The translations under genes were made by a program, and so were the position numbers. Shown one piece after another: positions 26,094-32,218 of a stretch of 64,000 nucleotides of DNA. Within the stretch, counting starts at the first letter, position 1. Each line of letters starts with the position of its first letter. The stretch comes from a virus. The stretch covers positions 41,080 to 105,079 of the IMG/VR virus record IMGVR_UViG_3300013195_000003; one strand, 5' to 3'. Under the pieces are notes generated by a model. That model had not been told where the DNA came from and searched no databases. It saw nothing but the letters and a program-made list of their open reading frames with translations.

Positions 26094-26094
26094 T
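26065..26094 (+). promoter_or_regulatory. Sigma-70-like promoter TTGACG-18-TATAAT
   Basis: TTGACG (26065-26070), 18 nt spacer, TATAAT (26089-26094) overlapping the previous stop codon, 21 nt before the ATG at 26116. Confidence 0.55.
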
Positions 26095-26115
26095 ACTATT
26101 GACAATACCTATGCT

Positions 26116-26292
26116 ATGCGTCACTGTATTCGCCTAACTCAAAATGAAGTTAAAGTCCTCGCAGATGCCCTCCAGTTCCTCTCAAAGTCCCAGCAAAGAA
26201 ACGTCGAACGTAGTCATCACACCCGATGTGACGAACTCTACCTCCACCTCGCAAAAGAGCTCGGACGACTTGAATCAGAGCAACAGGTATGA
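26116..26292 (+). CDS. Tiny helical protein of unknown function
   Basis: 58 aa. The ATG at 26116 fits the promoter spacing; an upstream ATG-like start at 26065 lies before the promoter. A helix LTQNEVKVLADALQFLSKSQ is followed by a charged second helix rich in Arg and Glu. Possibly a small DNA- or protein-binding factor. Confidence 0.55.
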   Translation: MRHCIRLTQNEVKVLADALQFLSKSQQRNVERSHHTRCDELYLHLAKELGRLESEQQV

Positions 26293-26311
26293 TGATACAT
26301 ACCGTAAGCAT

Positions 26312-26521
26312 ATGCGCGGGATGTTAGATGACATTGTTATGGAGTACATTAACGACGATACAAATGTTACTCCATACGACTTCATCAGCGACCTCAAGAC
26401 AAGCTTGTATGAAATACAGGATTACTATCAGGGTCAGATGAATCGTGTCAATGCCATCCTTGCTTATCTCAATGGTGAACAATCACCTCACCTCTTTGAT
26501 CGTAAATCTAAAGAAATGTAG
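26312..26521 (+). CDS. Small acidic helical protein, start uncertain
   Basis: 69 aa from the ATG at 26312. The frame is open back to 26144, but that earlier part is a Ser/Thr-rich shadow of the preceding gene. The likely protein begins MRGMLDDIVMEYINDD and continues with a helix FISDLKTSLYEIQDYYQG. The true start may be slightly upstream at a non-ATG codon, since the charged stretch before residue 1 also looks protein-like. Confidence 0.5.
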   Translation: MRGMLDDIVMEYINDDTNVTPYDFISDLKTSLYEIQDYYQGQMNRVNAILAYLNGEQSPHLFDRKSKEM

Positions 26522-26586
26522 GTGATTGTACAACAATCCCAGTCCTGATCTGATAAAATACTATTGTCATTTCAACACACAACTCT

Positions 26587-26772
26587 ATGGACACTGAATC
26601 AAAAACTGAAAAACGCCGTAGAGCATTGGGATTGTTCATTGAATCAGTATACAAACCTGATCCTCAGCTTCGCCAATGTGCACATAATCAGATTTGTTAC
26701 CACGAGTTGTTAGAGTACAGAGATGAAGTTCTCCAATATCTGTACTCTAAGTATGACAGCGAATTCAATTAA
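26587..26772 (+). CDS. Small charged helical protein
   Basis: 61 aa. A TAAAAT box (26554-26559) lies 27 nt before the ATG. Basic N-terminus (TESKTEKRRRALGLFIES) and a helical CYHELLEYRDEVLQYLYSKY. It converges on the minus-strand oxygenase gene with a 4-nt overlap of stops. Not recognised. Confidence 0.6.
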   Translation: MDTESKTEKRRRALGLFIESVYKPDPQLRQCAHNQICYHELLEYRDEVLQYLYSKYDSEFN

Positions 26773-27407
26773 GTATTCTTGAAGTAACGGATCATTCCTT
26801 CACTAGGAACAATATATGATCCTTCTTCAGTGTCATTAGTTTCACTACACATACGAGGCATTCTACTCGCCCACGTTGTTGCAATGTATTTTGTACCACC
26901 GATGGGCGGGTTTCCTCTATGTACGTGTGTATAACTTGCAGGGAAGATAACAGTCTTGCCCTTCTCTGGTTTCACACGTACACCTTGATATAAGAATTCA
27001 GTTTCACCACCTTCAAAATCATCATTGAGGTATGTAATGATCACAAATTGTCTGCCTTGTGTCAAGAAACCAGCTCCATCATAATGCCAACGATGGAAAC
27101 CCTCACCTGGATTAGTTGCTTGTACTTTAGTAGCATCCATATAGTAATCTTGCTGTGCTAGATGTTGAAATTCATCCAGATATTTTGTACCAGCAAGCTT
27201 TGACCATTGAGTATGGAGAGTATGACGTAAATCAGGTCTTGATCCTTCAGTTAACCAAAATTGAAAGTCTTTACGATCAATTGTATCTTGCTTAACTGAC
27301 ACTTCATTCTTACTCGCACCACTACGTAATTCTTCTGCATAAGCAATCAATGCATCACAAAAACTACTAGGTGCGTGGTTTTTATATTCACGAATAAAGT
27401 TCTCCAT
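26769..27407 (-). CDS. 2-oxoglutarate/Fe(II)-dependent dioxygenase, PKHD-type
   Basis: 212 aa. Complete motif set: H108 and D110 in RWHYDG, YLNDDFEGGETEF (126-138), H163 in THVHRGNPP and K173 ten residues on. The pairing of HRGN with a Lys binder links it more closely to the 1077 product than to the PiuC-like one. It sits on the minus strand behind a 59-aa gene with an ATG/stop overlap (TAATG). The opposite orientation to every other gene suggests a separate acquisition. Substrate unknown. Confidence 0.88.
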   Translation of the reverse strand: MENFIREYKNHAPSSFCDALIAYAEELRSGASKNEVSVKQDTIDRKDFQFWLTEGSRPDLRHTLHTQWSKLAGTKYLDEFQHLAQQDYYMDATKVQATNPGEGFHRWHYDGAGFLTQGRQFVIITYLNDDFEGGETEFLYQGVRVKPEKGKTVIFPASYTHVHRGNPPIGGTKYIATTWASRMPRMCSETNDTEEGSYIVPSEGMIRYFKNT

Positions 27408-27586
27408 TAATTCCTAAGACCACCATCAAAAATAAACTCTTTCGCCTCTTGAAATGAAGCTAATGTAACTATTGTACCATCATCCTTGCGGACTGTAAAC
27501 CCATCCTCGGTCTCATCAATCAAATGAGCAAACATTCTATCTTCTAACTCATCTAAATCAAACGAGTCACAATTCTTGCATCCCAT
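27407..27586 (-). CDS. Small Cys-containing protein upstream of the oxygenase
   Basis: 59 aa. Starts MGCKNCDSFDLDELEDRMF, with C3 and C6 in a CxxC pair, then an acidic beta segment. It overlaps the oxygenase start, so both are translated from one minus-strand message. The CxxC could hold a metal or disulfide; one pair alone is not a finger. It could be a helper of the oxygenase (inference from position). Confidence 0.6.
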   Translation of the reverse strand: MGCKNCDSFDLDELEDRMFAHLIDETEDGFTVRKDDGTIVTLASFQEAKEFIFDGGLRN

Positions 27587-27624
27587 AGTATAATACTGGA
27601 AACGACACCACTATTTACCCACCA

Positions 27625-27921
27625 ATGATTGATGTCACGCAAAACGAAGACGGAAGCTTCAGTGTCTCCTGGGACGAAAACGACCCGAAAGAAAGCATCC
27701 TCAACTCCTACACCCAAGACGACTTCAAAGCGCTCATCCAAAACTACCTCGACAAAACCCAAGCAGAACAAGACTACGCAGGCAAACGAGGTAAAAACAC
27801 AACGATCTTTAGAGACAAATCTAAGAGCAAAGGCAACATCACCGAAGCGTCAGAAGAAGACTACCACGACTTCTGGTACAACTCGCCAGACCCGAAAGTC
27901 CAAAAGTTCGGTTTCCATTAA
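27625..27921 (+). CDS. Small acidic protein of unknown function
   Basis: 98 aa. Acidic, with ENDPKESILNSYTQDDFKAL in the first half and a Trp/Tyr-rich DYHDFWYNSPDP near the end. A TATAAT at 27589-27594 lies 30 nt before the ATG. Another long frame overlaps it completely, but its Thr/Lys/Ser bias marks it as a shadow until 27921. Confidence 0.65.
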   Translation: MIDVTQNEDGSFSVSWDENDPKESILNSYTQDDFKALIQNYLDKTQAEQDYAGKRGKNTTIFRDKSKSKGNITEASEEDYHDFWYNSPDPKVQKFGFH

Positions 27922-27943
27922 ACCACCAACACGTTCGCGTGAC

Positions 27944-28120
27944 CTGACATTATTCCCACATAAGGCATTTCCATATAGAATAGAGATTAAGAATGAAAAA
28001 CGTGTAGCGTGGTTTCAATGTGAAGAGCACGCTATCAAGTTCCTTCAACGCCATCACCCTAAACCATTCACTCATTTCAAATACTATGTCTTCCCCCAAG
28101 ATCAACCTGCAACAGCATAA
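27944..28120 (+). CDS. Small basic protein with probable CTG start
   Basis: About 58 aa if CTG at 27944 is used. The convincing part is LTLFPHKAFPYRIEIKNEKR followed by VAWFQCEEHAIKFLQRHH. In this frame no ATG, GTG or TTG lies between the previous gene's stop and this motif. Upstream the frame is open as a shadow of the 27625 gene. Either a CTG start or a frame change from the previous gene would explain it. Overlaps the next gene by 35 nt. Confidence 0.5.
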   Translation: MTLFPHKAFPYRIEIKNEKRVAWFQCEEHAIKFLQRHHPKPFTHFKYYVFPQDQPATA

Positions 28121-28355
28121 ACAAGCTCTTAGACAAATCATCTCTGATCTAATCAATGCTCCCGACACCACATCAACACAATTGTATGATGATCTAAACG
28201 ACGCCCTGGATAAAGCAATCGAAGATACAACTAATGCCACAGTCAAAGCACAAGCAATGAAAGATCTGATCTTAGGCAAACGTCCCCTTGATTTGGATAA
28301 TGGTGTGACACAAGAAGAAGTGACACGTTCTAAGAATATCCCACCTAGATACTAG
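28086..28355 (+). CDS. Small helical protein of unknown function
   Basis: 89 aa from the ATG at 28086. Mostly helical with KQALRQIISDLINAP and LYDDLNDALDKAIEDTTN; the tail is charged and ends RSKNIPPRY. A longer start at 28020 would lie within the previous gene. A textbook promoter begins one base after its stop. Confidence 0.6.
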   Translation: MSSPKINLQQHKQALRQIISDLINAPDTTSTQLYDDLNDALDKAIEDTTNATVKAQAMKDLILGKRPLDLDNGVTQEEVTRSKNIPPRY

Positions 28356-28384
28356 TTGACACTCACCCCCACCAGCTGTATAAT
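28356..28384 (+). promoter_or_regulatory. Consensus sigma-70 promoter TTGACA-17-TATAAT
   Basis: Perfect -35 TTGACA (28356-28361), a 17-nt spacer and perfect -10 TATAAT (28379-28384), 22 nt before the ATG at 28407. It should be read by the host sigma-70 holoenzyme early in infection. Confidence 0.9.
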
Positions 28385-28406
28385 GAACACATCAACCAAC
28401 AAACCA

Positions 28407-28571
28407 ATGACTCACGAAGAAATGCTTGAAGTCGCATACCAACGTGAAACTGAACTCACTGTTGATGATGCACTAGAGGAACTCGCTTACATTGTACAAG
28501 GTGGACAAGATGCTGAAGAGTTTCAACAATCAATCAGAGTCATTGCTCAAGTATTGGAACAGTACAAATGA
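28407..28571 (+). CDS. Small acidic helical protein
   Basis: 54 aa. The ATG at 28407 is preferred because ATG 28383 lies inside the -10 box. Contains EEMLEVAYQRETELTVDD and a Gln-rich tail helix. Stop overlaps the next ATG (AAATGA). Expression should be high given the consensus promoter. Function unknown. Confidence 0.65.
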   Translation: MTHEEMLEVAYQRETELTVDDALEELAYIVQGGQDAEEFQQSIRVIAQVLEQYK

Positions 28572-28759
28572 TTACTACAGCATTCAAACTATTCTTTGCA
28601 TTCACTAGGTGGGGTAAACTATCCAATGATGACATCAGAGTCATTAAAACTACATCATTTAAACAACTATTCCACTCACCATACATCATCACCAAGTATA
28701 GTTCTAAGAACCAATCATTAGAACAATATACACCAGTACTCCGCACGGGAGCTCCCTAG
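28568..28759 (+). CDS. Tiny basic protein, coupled to the 28407 gene
   Basis: 63 aa. ATGA overlap with the previous stop. N-terminus hydrophobic (TAFKLFFAFTRWGKL), the rest basic and polar. May be membrane associated. It ends 25 nt before the DnaA-box repeats. Confidence 0.5.
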   Translation: MITTAFKLFFAFTRWGKLSNDDIRVIKTTSFKQLFHSPYIITKYSSKNQSLEQYTPVLRTGAP

Positions 28760-28784
28760 TTACTTCAAGGTATCTCACCAGTAG

Positions 28785-28820
28785 CTGTGGATAACTCTGT
28801 GGAAAAACCTGTGGAAAACT
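28785..28820 (+). repeat. Three tandem 12-bp DnaA-box repeats
   Basis: Units CTGTGGATAACT, CTGTGGAAAAAC and CTGTGGAAAACT follow each other with no gap. Read on the other strand they give one TTATCCACA (the E. coli consensus DnaA box) and two TTTTCCACA (the form reported for cyanobacterial DnaA boxes). The segment is non-coding. Another CTGTGGAAAACT lies at 29209-29220 in the next gene. Confidence 0.8.
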
Positions 28821-28836
28821 AAATGGTTAAAAAAAC

Positions 28837-28890
28837 ATAGGTTGTGTGTTCTATTCAGCTCAGTCCTTGTAGTCTTAGCACGCAACCTAT
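28837..28890 (+). repeat. 12-bp inverted repeat around a 30-nt loop
   Basis: Arms 28837-28848 (ATAGGTTGTGTG) and 28879-28890 (CACGCAACCTAT) pair with a single G-T step. The loop includes CTATTCAGCTCAGTCC. It sits between the DnaA boxes and the AT-rich repeats. It could be a cruciform, a structured RNA or a protein site; a tRNA was considered and rejected. Confidence 0.65.
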
Positions 28891-28926
28891 CGAAAGTCAA
28901 GAATCTGTAAAACTCCGAAATCTCAG

Positions 28927-28992
28927 AAATCTTAAAATCTTAAAAAGTCAAAAAGTTTAAAAAGTCAAATTTTAAGATTTAAAGATTAAATA
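28927..28992 (+). repeat. AT-rich segment with 13-mer and 9-mer repeats (possible unwinding element)
   Basis: TTAAAAAGTCAAA occurs at 28940-28952 and 28957-28969. AAATCTTAA occurs at 28927-28935 and 28935-28943 and inverted at 28972-28980. Almost no G+C. Next to DnaA boxes this has the form of a duplex-unwinding element. Confidence 0.65.
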
Positions 28993-28996
28993 GACT

Positions 28997-29026
28997 TTGC
29001 CAAACCCCGTGTGGGTATGGTATAAT
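28997..29026 (+). promoter_or_regulatory. Sigma-70-like promoter TTGCCA-18-TATAAT
   Basis: TTGCCA (28997-29002), 18-nt spacer, TATAAT (29021-29026), 21 nt before the ATG at 29048. Starts directly after the AT-rich repeats. Confidence 0.7.
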
Positions 29027-29047
29027 ACTACTGTTAACGTTTAACCT

Positions 29048-29449
29048 ATGACTACTAAGTACGAAGAACTACCATCTACAGCTATTGAGTATATGGAACT
29101 AGACTTTGATAGTTCTGTAGTTAAACTAGTATATAAATCCAATACTAATAAACAGTATGGATATAAATGTGAAGATCTAGACGAATTTCAGAGTGCTTTT
29201 ATGCAACTCTGTGGAAAACTAGAAGCTGAACAAGATAGAGACGATGAAGATAATCTCATTGAATCTGAAGAAGATACTATTGCTAGAGAAGATGCTAGTA
29301 TTGGTAAGTTTATTAATCAAAGAATTCAATTGAGCAATCTAAAGCTAGACTATATCCTAGAGTTAACTCAGGATATGACTGAGAAGGGATGGGATAGTTT
29401 TGACGGTAGTACTGTACCACAAAATGCTGTTATTGTTGGTGATGAGTGA
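29048..29449 (+). CDS. KTSC-like small protein
   Basis: 133 aa. Residues 9-47 (AIEYMELDFDSSVVKLVYKS followed by NKQYGYKCEDLDEF) resemble the KTSC fold, a short beta domain sometimes fused to nucleases or synthetases. The middle is very acidic (EQDRDDEDNLIESEEDT) and the end helical. Its position right after the origin-like region makes a replication role conceivable but unproven. Rich in AT-type codons. Confidence 0.6.
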   Translation: MTTKYEELPSTAIEYMELDFDSSVVKLVYKSNTNKQYGYKCEDLDEFQSAFMQLCGKLEAEQDRDDEDNLIESEEDTIAREDASIGKFINQRIQLSNLKLDYILELTQDMTEKGWDSFDGSTVPQNAVIVGDE

Positions 29450-29524
29450 CAGTTTTTGTACTGTCCACTAACACTTGCATTTTGAATCTACCTGTGCCAT
29501 AGTATCACTATCGACACAAATCGA

Positions 29525-29776
29525 ATGACCAATCAATCACCAAACGAGTCTGATCTTTTCTCCCTAAAGGAGAACTATTCAAACCACATTATTGACTCGA
29601 TGGATATGGATTCCCTCGTGCAATTTGCGTTCGATAACTTAATCGAATACTTCAAAGATCACACCTGGGATGATATGTGTGAAGAGATCAAATCTCTCTA
29701 TGATGAAGATACTTTGATCGACCTGTTGCCAGAGGCAGCTGATGTGACAGTTCAAGAGGTGTCCACTACCCCTTGA
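29525..29776 (+). CDS. Small acidic protein of unknown function
   Basis: 83 aa, strongly acidic, with HIIDSMDMDSLVQFAFDNLI, a pattern common in small cyanophage proteins. Its last codons (VTVQEVST) match the end of the 30201 product (VTVDEVST) and the underlying DNA is nearly the same. Promoter not clear; TAGTAT near 29500 is a possible -10. Confidence 0.65.
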   Translation: MTNQSPNESDLFSLKENYSNHIIDSMDMDSLVQFAFDNLIEYFKDHTWDDMCEEIKSLYDEDTLIDLLPEAADVTVQEVSTTP

Positions 29777-29801
29777 CCTGACCCCCCATCTCCTGTATCT
29801 T
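29773..29801 (+). promoter_or_regulatory. Sigma-70-like promoter TTGACC-17-TATCTT
   Basis: TTGACC (29773-29778), 17-nt spacer and TATCTT (29796-29801), 27 nt before the ATG at 29829. The -35 overlaps the preceding stop codon. Confidence 0.6.
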
Positions 29802-29828
29802 ATAGAAGTCAACCAAACACGACACCAA

Positions 29829-30152
29829 ATGCGCAAGATCGAATCCCTGATGAACGCTGCAGTTTCTAACAACAAGAACTGGACAAACAGCAACACCAGT
29901 GTTACGTATTGCCCCGAATCTGACGAGTCCCGTGTATACCTGCACGGCAACCACATTGCCACTGTGGGTGACAACTTCCTTCAAATCTTTGATGGTGGTT
30001 GGCAATCCAACACCACCAAATCTCGCCTGAATGCTCTCATCAATTGCTTCTGTAATGGTGTGACCGATGGTGTACATCAGAAGGACTTTGCTTGGTACAT
30101 TCGTGACAACAATGTGACCCGCGATTTCGTTAACGGTTACATCTTCGCTTGA
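29829..30152 (+). CDS. Conserved-type small cyanophage protein, unknown function
   Basis: 107 aa. Recognisable lay-out MRKIESLMNAAVSNNKNW, then VYLHGNHIA and IFDGGWQSNTTKSRLNAL, seen repeatedly in small cyanophage proteins. Single-gene unit with its own promoter and a following terminator. Function unknown; no catalytic residues stand out. Confidence 0.75.
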   Translation: MRKIESLMNAAVSNNKNWTNSNTSVTYCPESDESRVYLHGNHIATVGDNFLQIFDGGWQSNTTKSRLNALINCFCNGVTDGVHQKDFAWYIRDNNVTRDFVNGYIFA

Positions 30153-30164
30153 ACGTGTTACAAT

Positions 30165-30193
30165 GGGCGGGTATAAATAACCCGTCCTTTTTT
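30165..30193 (+). terminator. Terminator whose loop is a TATAAATA promoter
   Basis: Stem GGGCGGGT (30165-30172) / ACCCGTCC (30180-30187), 7-nt loop, then six T. The site TATAAATA (30172-30179) consists of the last stem base and the whole loop. It lies 21 nt before the ATG at 30201, the same spacing as neighbouring -10 boxes. Confidence 0.85.
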
Positions 30194-30200
30194 GTATCTT

Positions 30201-30401
30201 ATGACTATCACCAGAGACGGACTAATTCGCGAGTTAGTTGCACAACGGATGAAGACAGTTGAGGGTGAGAAGTATACAGAAACTCTCCATCAATTGTACA
30301 AAAATTATGAGGACATCGACCTCGAATCCATTGTTGCACGATATAACTTAGAATTCAGCCGAGCTGTGACAGTTGACGAGGTGTCCACTTTGCTCCCCTA
30401 A
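30201..30401 (+). CDS. Small acidic protein of unknown function
   Basis: 66 aa. ATG at 30201 right after the terminator-promoter. Helical (DGLIRELVAQRMKTVEGEKY) and ends VTVDEVSTLLP, shared with the 29525 product. Probably transcribed from the TATAAATA in the hairpin loop. Confidence 0.65.
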   Translation: MTITRDGLIRELVAQRMKTVEGEKYTETLHQLYKNYEDIDLESIVARYNLEFSRAVTVDEVSTLLP

Positions 30402-30418
30402 ACTGCAGACCCTGTGCC

Positions 30419-30424
30419 TATAAT
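30419..30424 (+). promoter_or_regulatory. -10 box TATAAT very close to the start codon
   Basis: TATAAT ends only 6 nt before the ATG at 30431, so transcription would begin at or near the A of the ATG. Confidence 0.55.
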
Positions 30425-30430
30425 GTCTGT

Positions 30431-30628
30431 ATGATCAATCAAACCTACTCCATCGAGTGCCCTGCACTCTCCGAAACCGAAACCACCACCGACCTGGATC
30501 GGGCGTGGGACCTGTGCTTCTCTATGCATCAGGAGTCCAACTCCTATGCTTGCGTCCGTGATGCCTCTGGTGATATCATCGGAGAGTACGGCGACGTGAT
30601 CCAAGGCATCGCAGATATGCTCTTCTGA
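30431..30628 (+). CDS. Small protein, possibly made from a leaderless message
   Basis: 65 aa. Motif YSIECPALSETETTTDLDRA then WDLCFSM and a GDIIGEYGD end. No in-frame start lies further downstream before the conserved-looking part, so ATG 30431 is used. G+C-rich codons. The stop overlaps the next ATG (TGATG). Confidence 0.65.
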   Translation: MINQTYSIECPALSETETTTDLDRAWDLCFSMHQESNSYACVRDASGDIIGEYGDVIQGIADMLF

Positions 30629-30831
30629 TGCCTGACCCCTGTACCATTGCCCTTCACTACGACCGAATTATGTGGGATGAGATCCAAGACGCCCCAGGTG
30701 AGATTTTTGACACCGCAGCTCGGGATGCTGCCCTTGATGCCCTGATTGAGGATGCCCTATTCGATGGGGATGAGACCACGATGATGGACGATGAGCGAAG
30801 TGTCCTACGTGCCATAGACGAGGCATTCTGA
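30628..30831 (+). CDS. Small acidic protein of unknown function
   Basis: 67 aa, translationally coupled to the previous gene. Rich in Asp and Ala (DTAARDAALDALIEDALFDG). Acidic mimicry of DNA is possible but unproven. G+C-rich codons. Confidence 0.6.
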   Translation: MPDPCTIALHYDRIMWDEIQDAPGEIFDTAARDAALDALIEDALFDGDETTMMDDERSVLRAIDEAF

Positions 30832-30836
30832 CCCCT

Positions 30837-30842
30837 TACAAT
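30837..30842 (+). promoter_or_regulatory. -10 box TACAAT with A/C-rich leader
   Basis: TACAAT lies 22 nt before the ATG at 30865. The leader is A/C-rich (contains AAGCAACCAAACCACA) and has no Shine-Dalgarno site. Confidence 0.5.
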
Positions 30843-30864
30843 ACACACAAGCAACCAAACCACA

Positions 30865-31104
30865 ATGCTCAAGATCCTTTCCTATGGTGCCGCCTTCGCT
30901 GCTGGTCTGGTCGTCGGTAACGGCGAGATTCGCGAGGGCATTCAGGTTACCACTGCTGACACCCTTGCCGATGTCGCTGAATTCGTACGCCCCGAGGATG
31001 CAGACGTTAACGGTGCACCGATGGGCGGACCCTACGGCAAGCGATCCTACATCGCTCCCCCCTCGGTGAACAACACCCCCGAGGGTCCTTATGCCGCTCA
31101 ATGA
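30865..31104 (+). CDS. Small membrane-anchored or exported protein
   Basis: 79 aa. Residues 2-18 (LKILSYGAAFAAGLVVG) form a hydrophobic segment with small residues, then a polar Pro/Gly-rich tail (GGPYGKRSYIAPPSVNN). No cleavage site is certain. Could be an envelope protein acting in superinfection control or lysis, but the sequence does not say which. Confidence 0.6.
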   Translation: MLKILSYGAAFAAGLVVGNGEIREGIQVTTADTLADVAEFVRPEDADVNGAPMGGPYGKRSYIAPPSVNNTPEGPYAAQ

Positions 31105-31172
31105 GCTGTCCACCTAACGGCGCTTTCCGTCCCAAGGGTCGCTACAATTCACACATCAACCAAACGAACCAA

Positions 31173-31430
31173 ATGCAAGCACTCGAAACGATGATCCCCG
31201 AGCGTGAGACGTTCAACGGGTGGACCAACTATGAGACCTGGAACGTCGCCCTGTGGTTGCAGAATGACGAGGCGATGTACCGTGTCGCTCGTGTCTATGG
31301 TCACAGCGGGTACGATCACCTGATCCCCACCCTTGAGGTGAACTTCGGACAGATGACCCCCGATGGTGTCCGTTGGATGGATGGACGCATCGACACCGAT
31401 GAACTCGATGAGATGCTGGAGGATCTCTGA
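31173..31430 (+). CDS. Small protein with NGWTNYETWNVALW motif
   Basis: 85 aa. TACAAT at 31143-31148 and a 24-nt A/C-rich leader place the start at ATG 31173. The motif NGWTNYETWNVALWLQND is a recurring hallmark of small uncharacterised phage and bacterial proteins; the rest has GVRWMDGRIDTDELDEML. Function unknown. Confidence 0.7.
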   Translation: MQALETMIPERETFNGWTNYETWNVALWLQNDEAMYRVARVYGHSGYDHLIPTLEVNFGQMTPDGVRWMDGRIDTDELDEMLEDL

Positions 31431-31449
31431 GGGGTCGCCCCCTCCGTGC

Positions 31450-31455
31450 TACAAT
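31450..31455 (+). promoter_or_regulatory. -10 box TACAAT with A/C-rich leader
   Basis: 23 nt before the ATG at 31479, with the leader ACCACCAAACCAACCAACC lacking any purine-rich ribosome site. Confidence 0.5.
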
Positions 31456-31478
31456 ACCACCAAACCAACCAACCACGA

Positions 31479-31658
31479 ATGAAGAACTACGGCAACGGCA
31501 TCTACGCATCCGACGATCGCCTCGCTAGCATCGGTGAACTCTATATGAGGGAGGAGATGGAGAGGCAGCGCCAGCGTGCCCTGCTGCGTGCCGCCTTCCG
31601 TGACGGCAAGCAAGTGGAGGGACAGTGGGGCAGCTGGAACATCAGTGATCGCCACTGA
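31479..31658 (+). CDS. Small basic helical protein
   Basis: 59 aa. A short aromatic start (KNYGNGIYASDDRLASIGEL) and a long Arg/Glu-rich helix (REEMERQRQRALLRAAFRDG). Single-gene unit. Could bind nucleic acid, but no motif proves it. Confidence 0.6.
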   Translation: MKNYGNGIYASDDRLASIGELYMREEMERQRQRALLRAAFRDGKQVEGQWGSWNISDRH

Positions 31659-31698
31659 CCCCTGACCGACTAGGATACACACAAGCAAACGAACCACG

Positions 31699-32211
31699 AT
31701 GCTCACCACCACCAAAGCACAGCAACGCTACCTCGATGCCTTCGCTGCTCTCTATGAGGCAGCAGAGGAGATGAACGCAGGCGACCCGATGTCCTATGCT
31801 CGGTCTCGTGAGATCCACCTGGCGTGCATCCTTGGTCACAGCGTGGCGGATACCTACAGCGGTGCTGATGCCTATGAGCAGGACGGCACCCCTGTAGAGT
31901 ACAAGAGCACCATCGGCAAGAACATCAGCGCCACCTACAACGGCATCAGCGTACAGCCCACGTGGGAGGATCAGGAGGCATATCTCATCGAGCATAAGAT
32001 CGGATGCTATCCCCGCCACTACTATGCACGTTATGAGGGTGCCAAGGTCGTTGAGGTGTGGGTGATGGATTCCGACACCGTGCTGTCTCTGCTGCTGCCT
32101 AAGGCAGAGAAGCAGTATAGCACCAAGCGCAACGGCAAGGCAAAGGATCCACGGATCGGCGTCACGATCAGCAGCGGTGAGATTCGGAAGTTCGGTCGCC
32201 GCATCGTCTGA
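31699..32211 (+). CDS. PD-(D/E)XK nuclease-like protein
   Basis: 170 aa. D57 in SGADAYEQDG and E67-Y68-K69 in VEYKST form the D...ExK core of PD-(D/E)XK nucleases, with an initial helix containing E39 (SREIHLACILGH) that could complete the site. It continues with ATYNGISVQPTWEDQEAYL and CYPRHYYARYEGAKVVEVW, plausible beta strands after the active site. A short basic tail follows. Its length fits a small restriction-type or repair nuclease. G+C-rich, single-gene unit with -10-like TAGGAT at 31671. Whether it cuts DNA, and which DNA, is not known. Confidence 0.65.
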   Translation: MLTTTKAQQRYLDAFAALYEAAEEMNAGDPMSYARSREIHLACILGHSVADTYSGADAYEQDGTPVEYKSTIGKNISATYNGISVQPTWEDQEAYLIEHKIGCYPRHYYARYEGAKVVEVWVMDSDTVLSLLLPKAEKQYSTKRNGKAKDPRIGVTISSGEIRKFGRRIV

Positions 32212-32218
32212 GACGTGC

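Noticed and set aside
26144-26311. Long N-terminal extension of the gene ending at 26521
   Set aside because: The stretch is Ser/Thr/Lys low-complexity sequence that arises from the frame of the 26116 gene; the protein-like part begins near 26290-26312.
27586-27595. Two-way promoter in the near-palindrome GTATAATAC
   Set aside because: On the minus strand the box would lie only 4 nt before the ATG at 27586, placing the start inside the gene; only the plus-strand box has sensible spacing.
27632-27943. Thr/Lys-rich open frame overlapping the 27625 gene as a separate basic protein
   Set aside because: Its bias mirrors the codons of the acidic 27625 gene; only the part after 27944 looks like independent protein.
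28837-28890. Possible tRNA or tRNA-like gene
   Set aside because: The outer arms pair, and CAGCTCAGTCC recalls a D-arm, but the segment is too short, has no anticodon arm, no T-arm and no CCA end.
29448-29465. Hairpin GACAGT/ACTGTC after the 29048 gene as a terminator
   Set aside because: Only six base pairs with low G+C and no T run after it.
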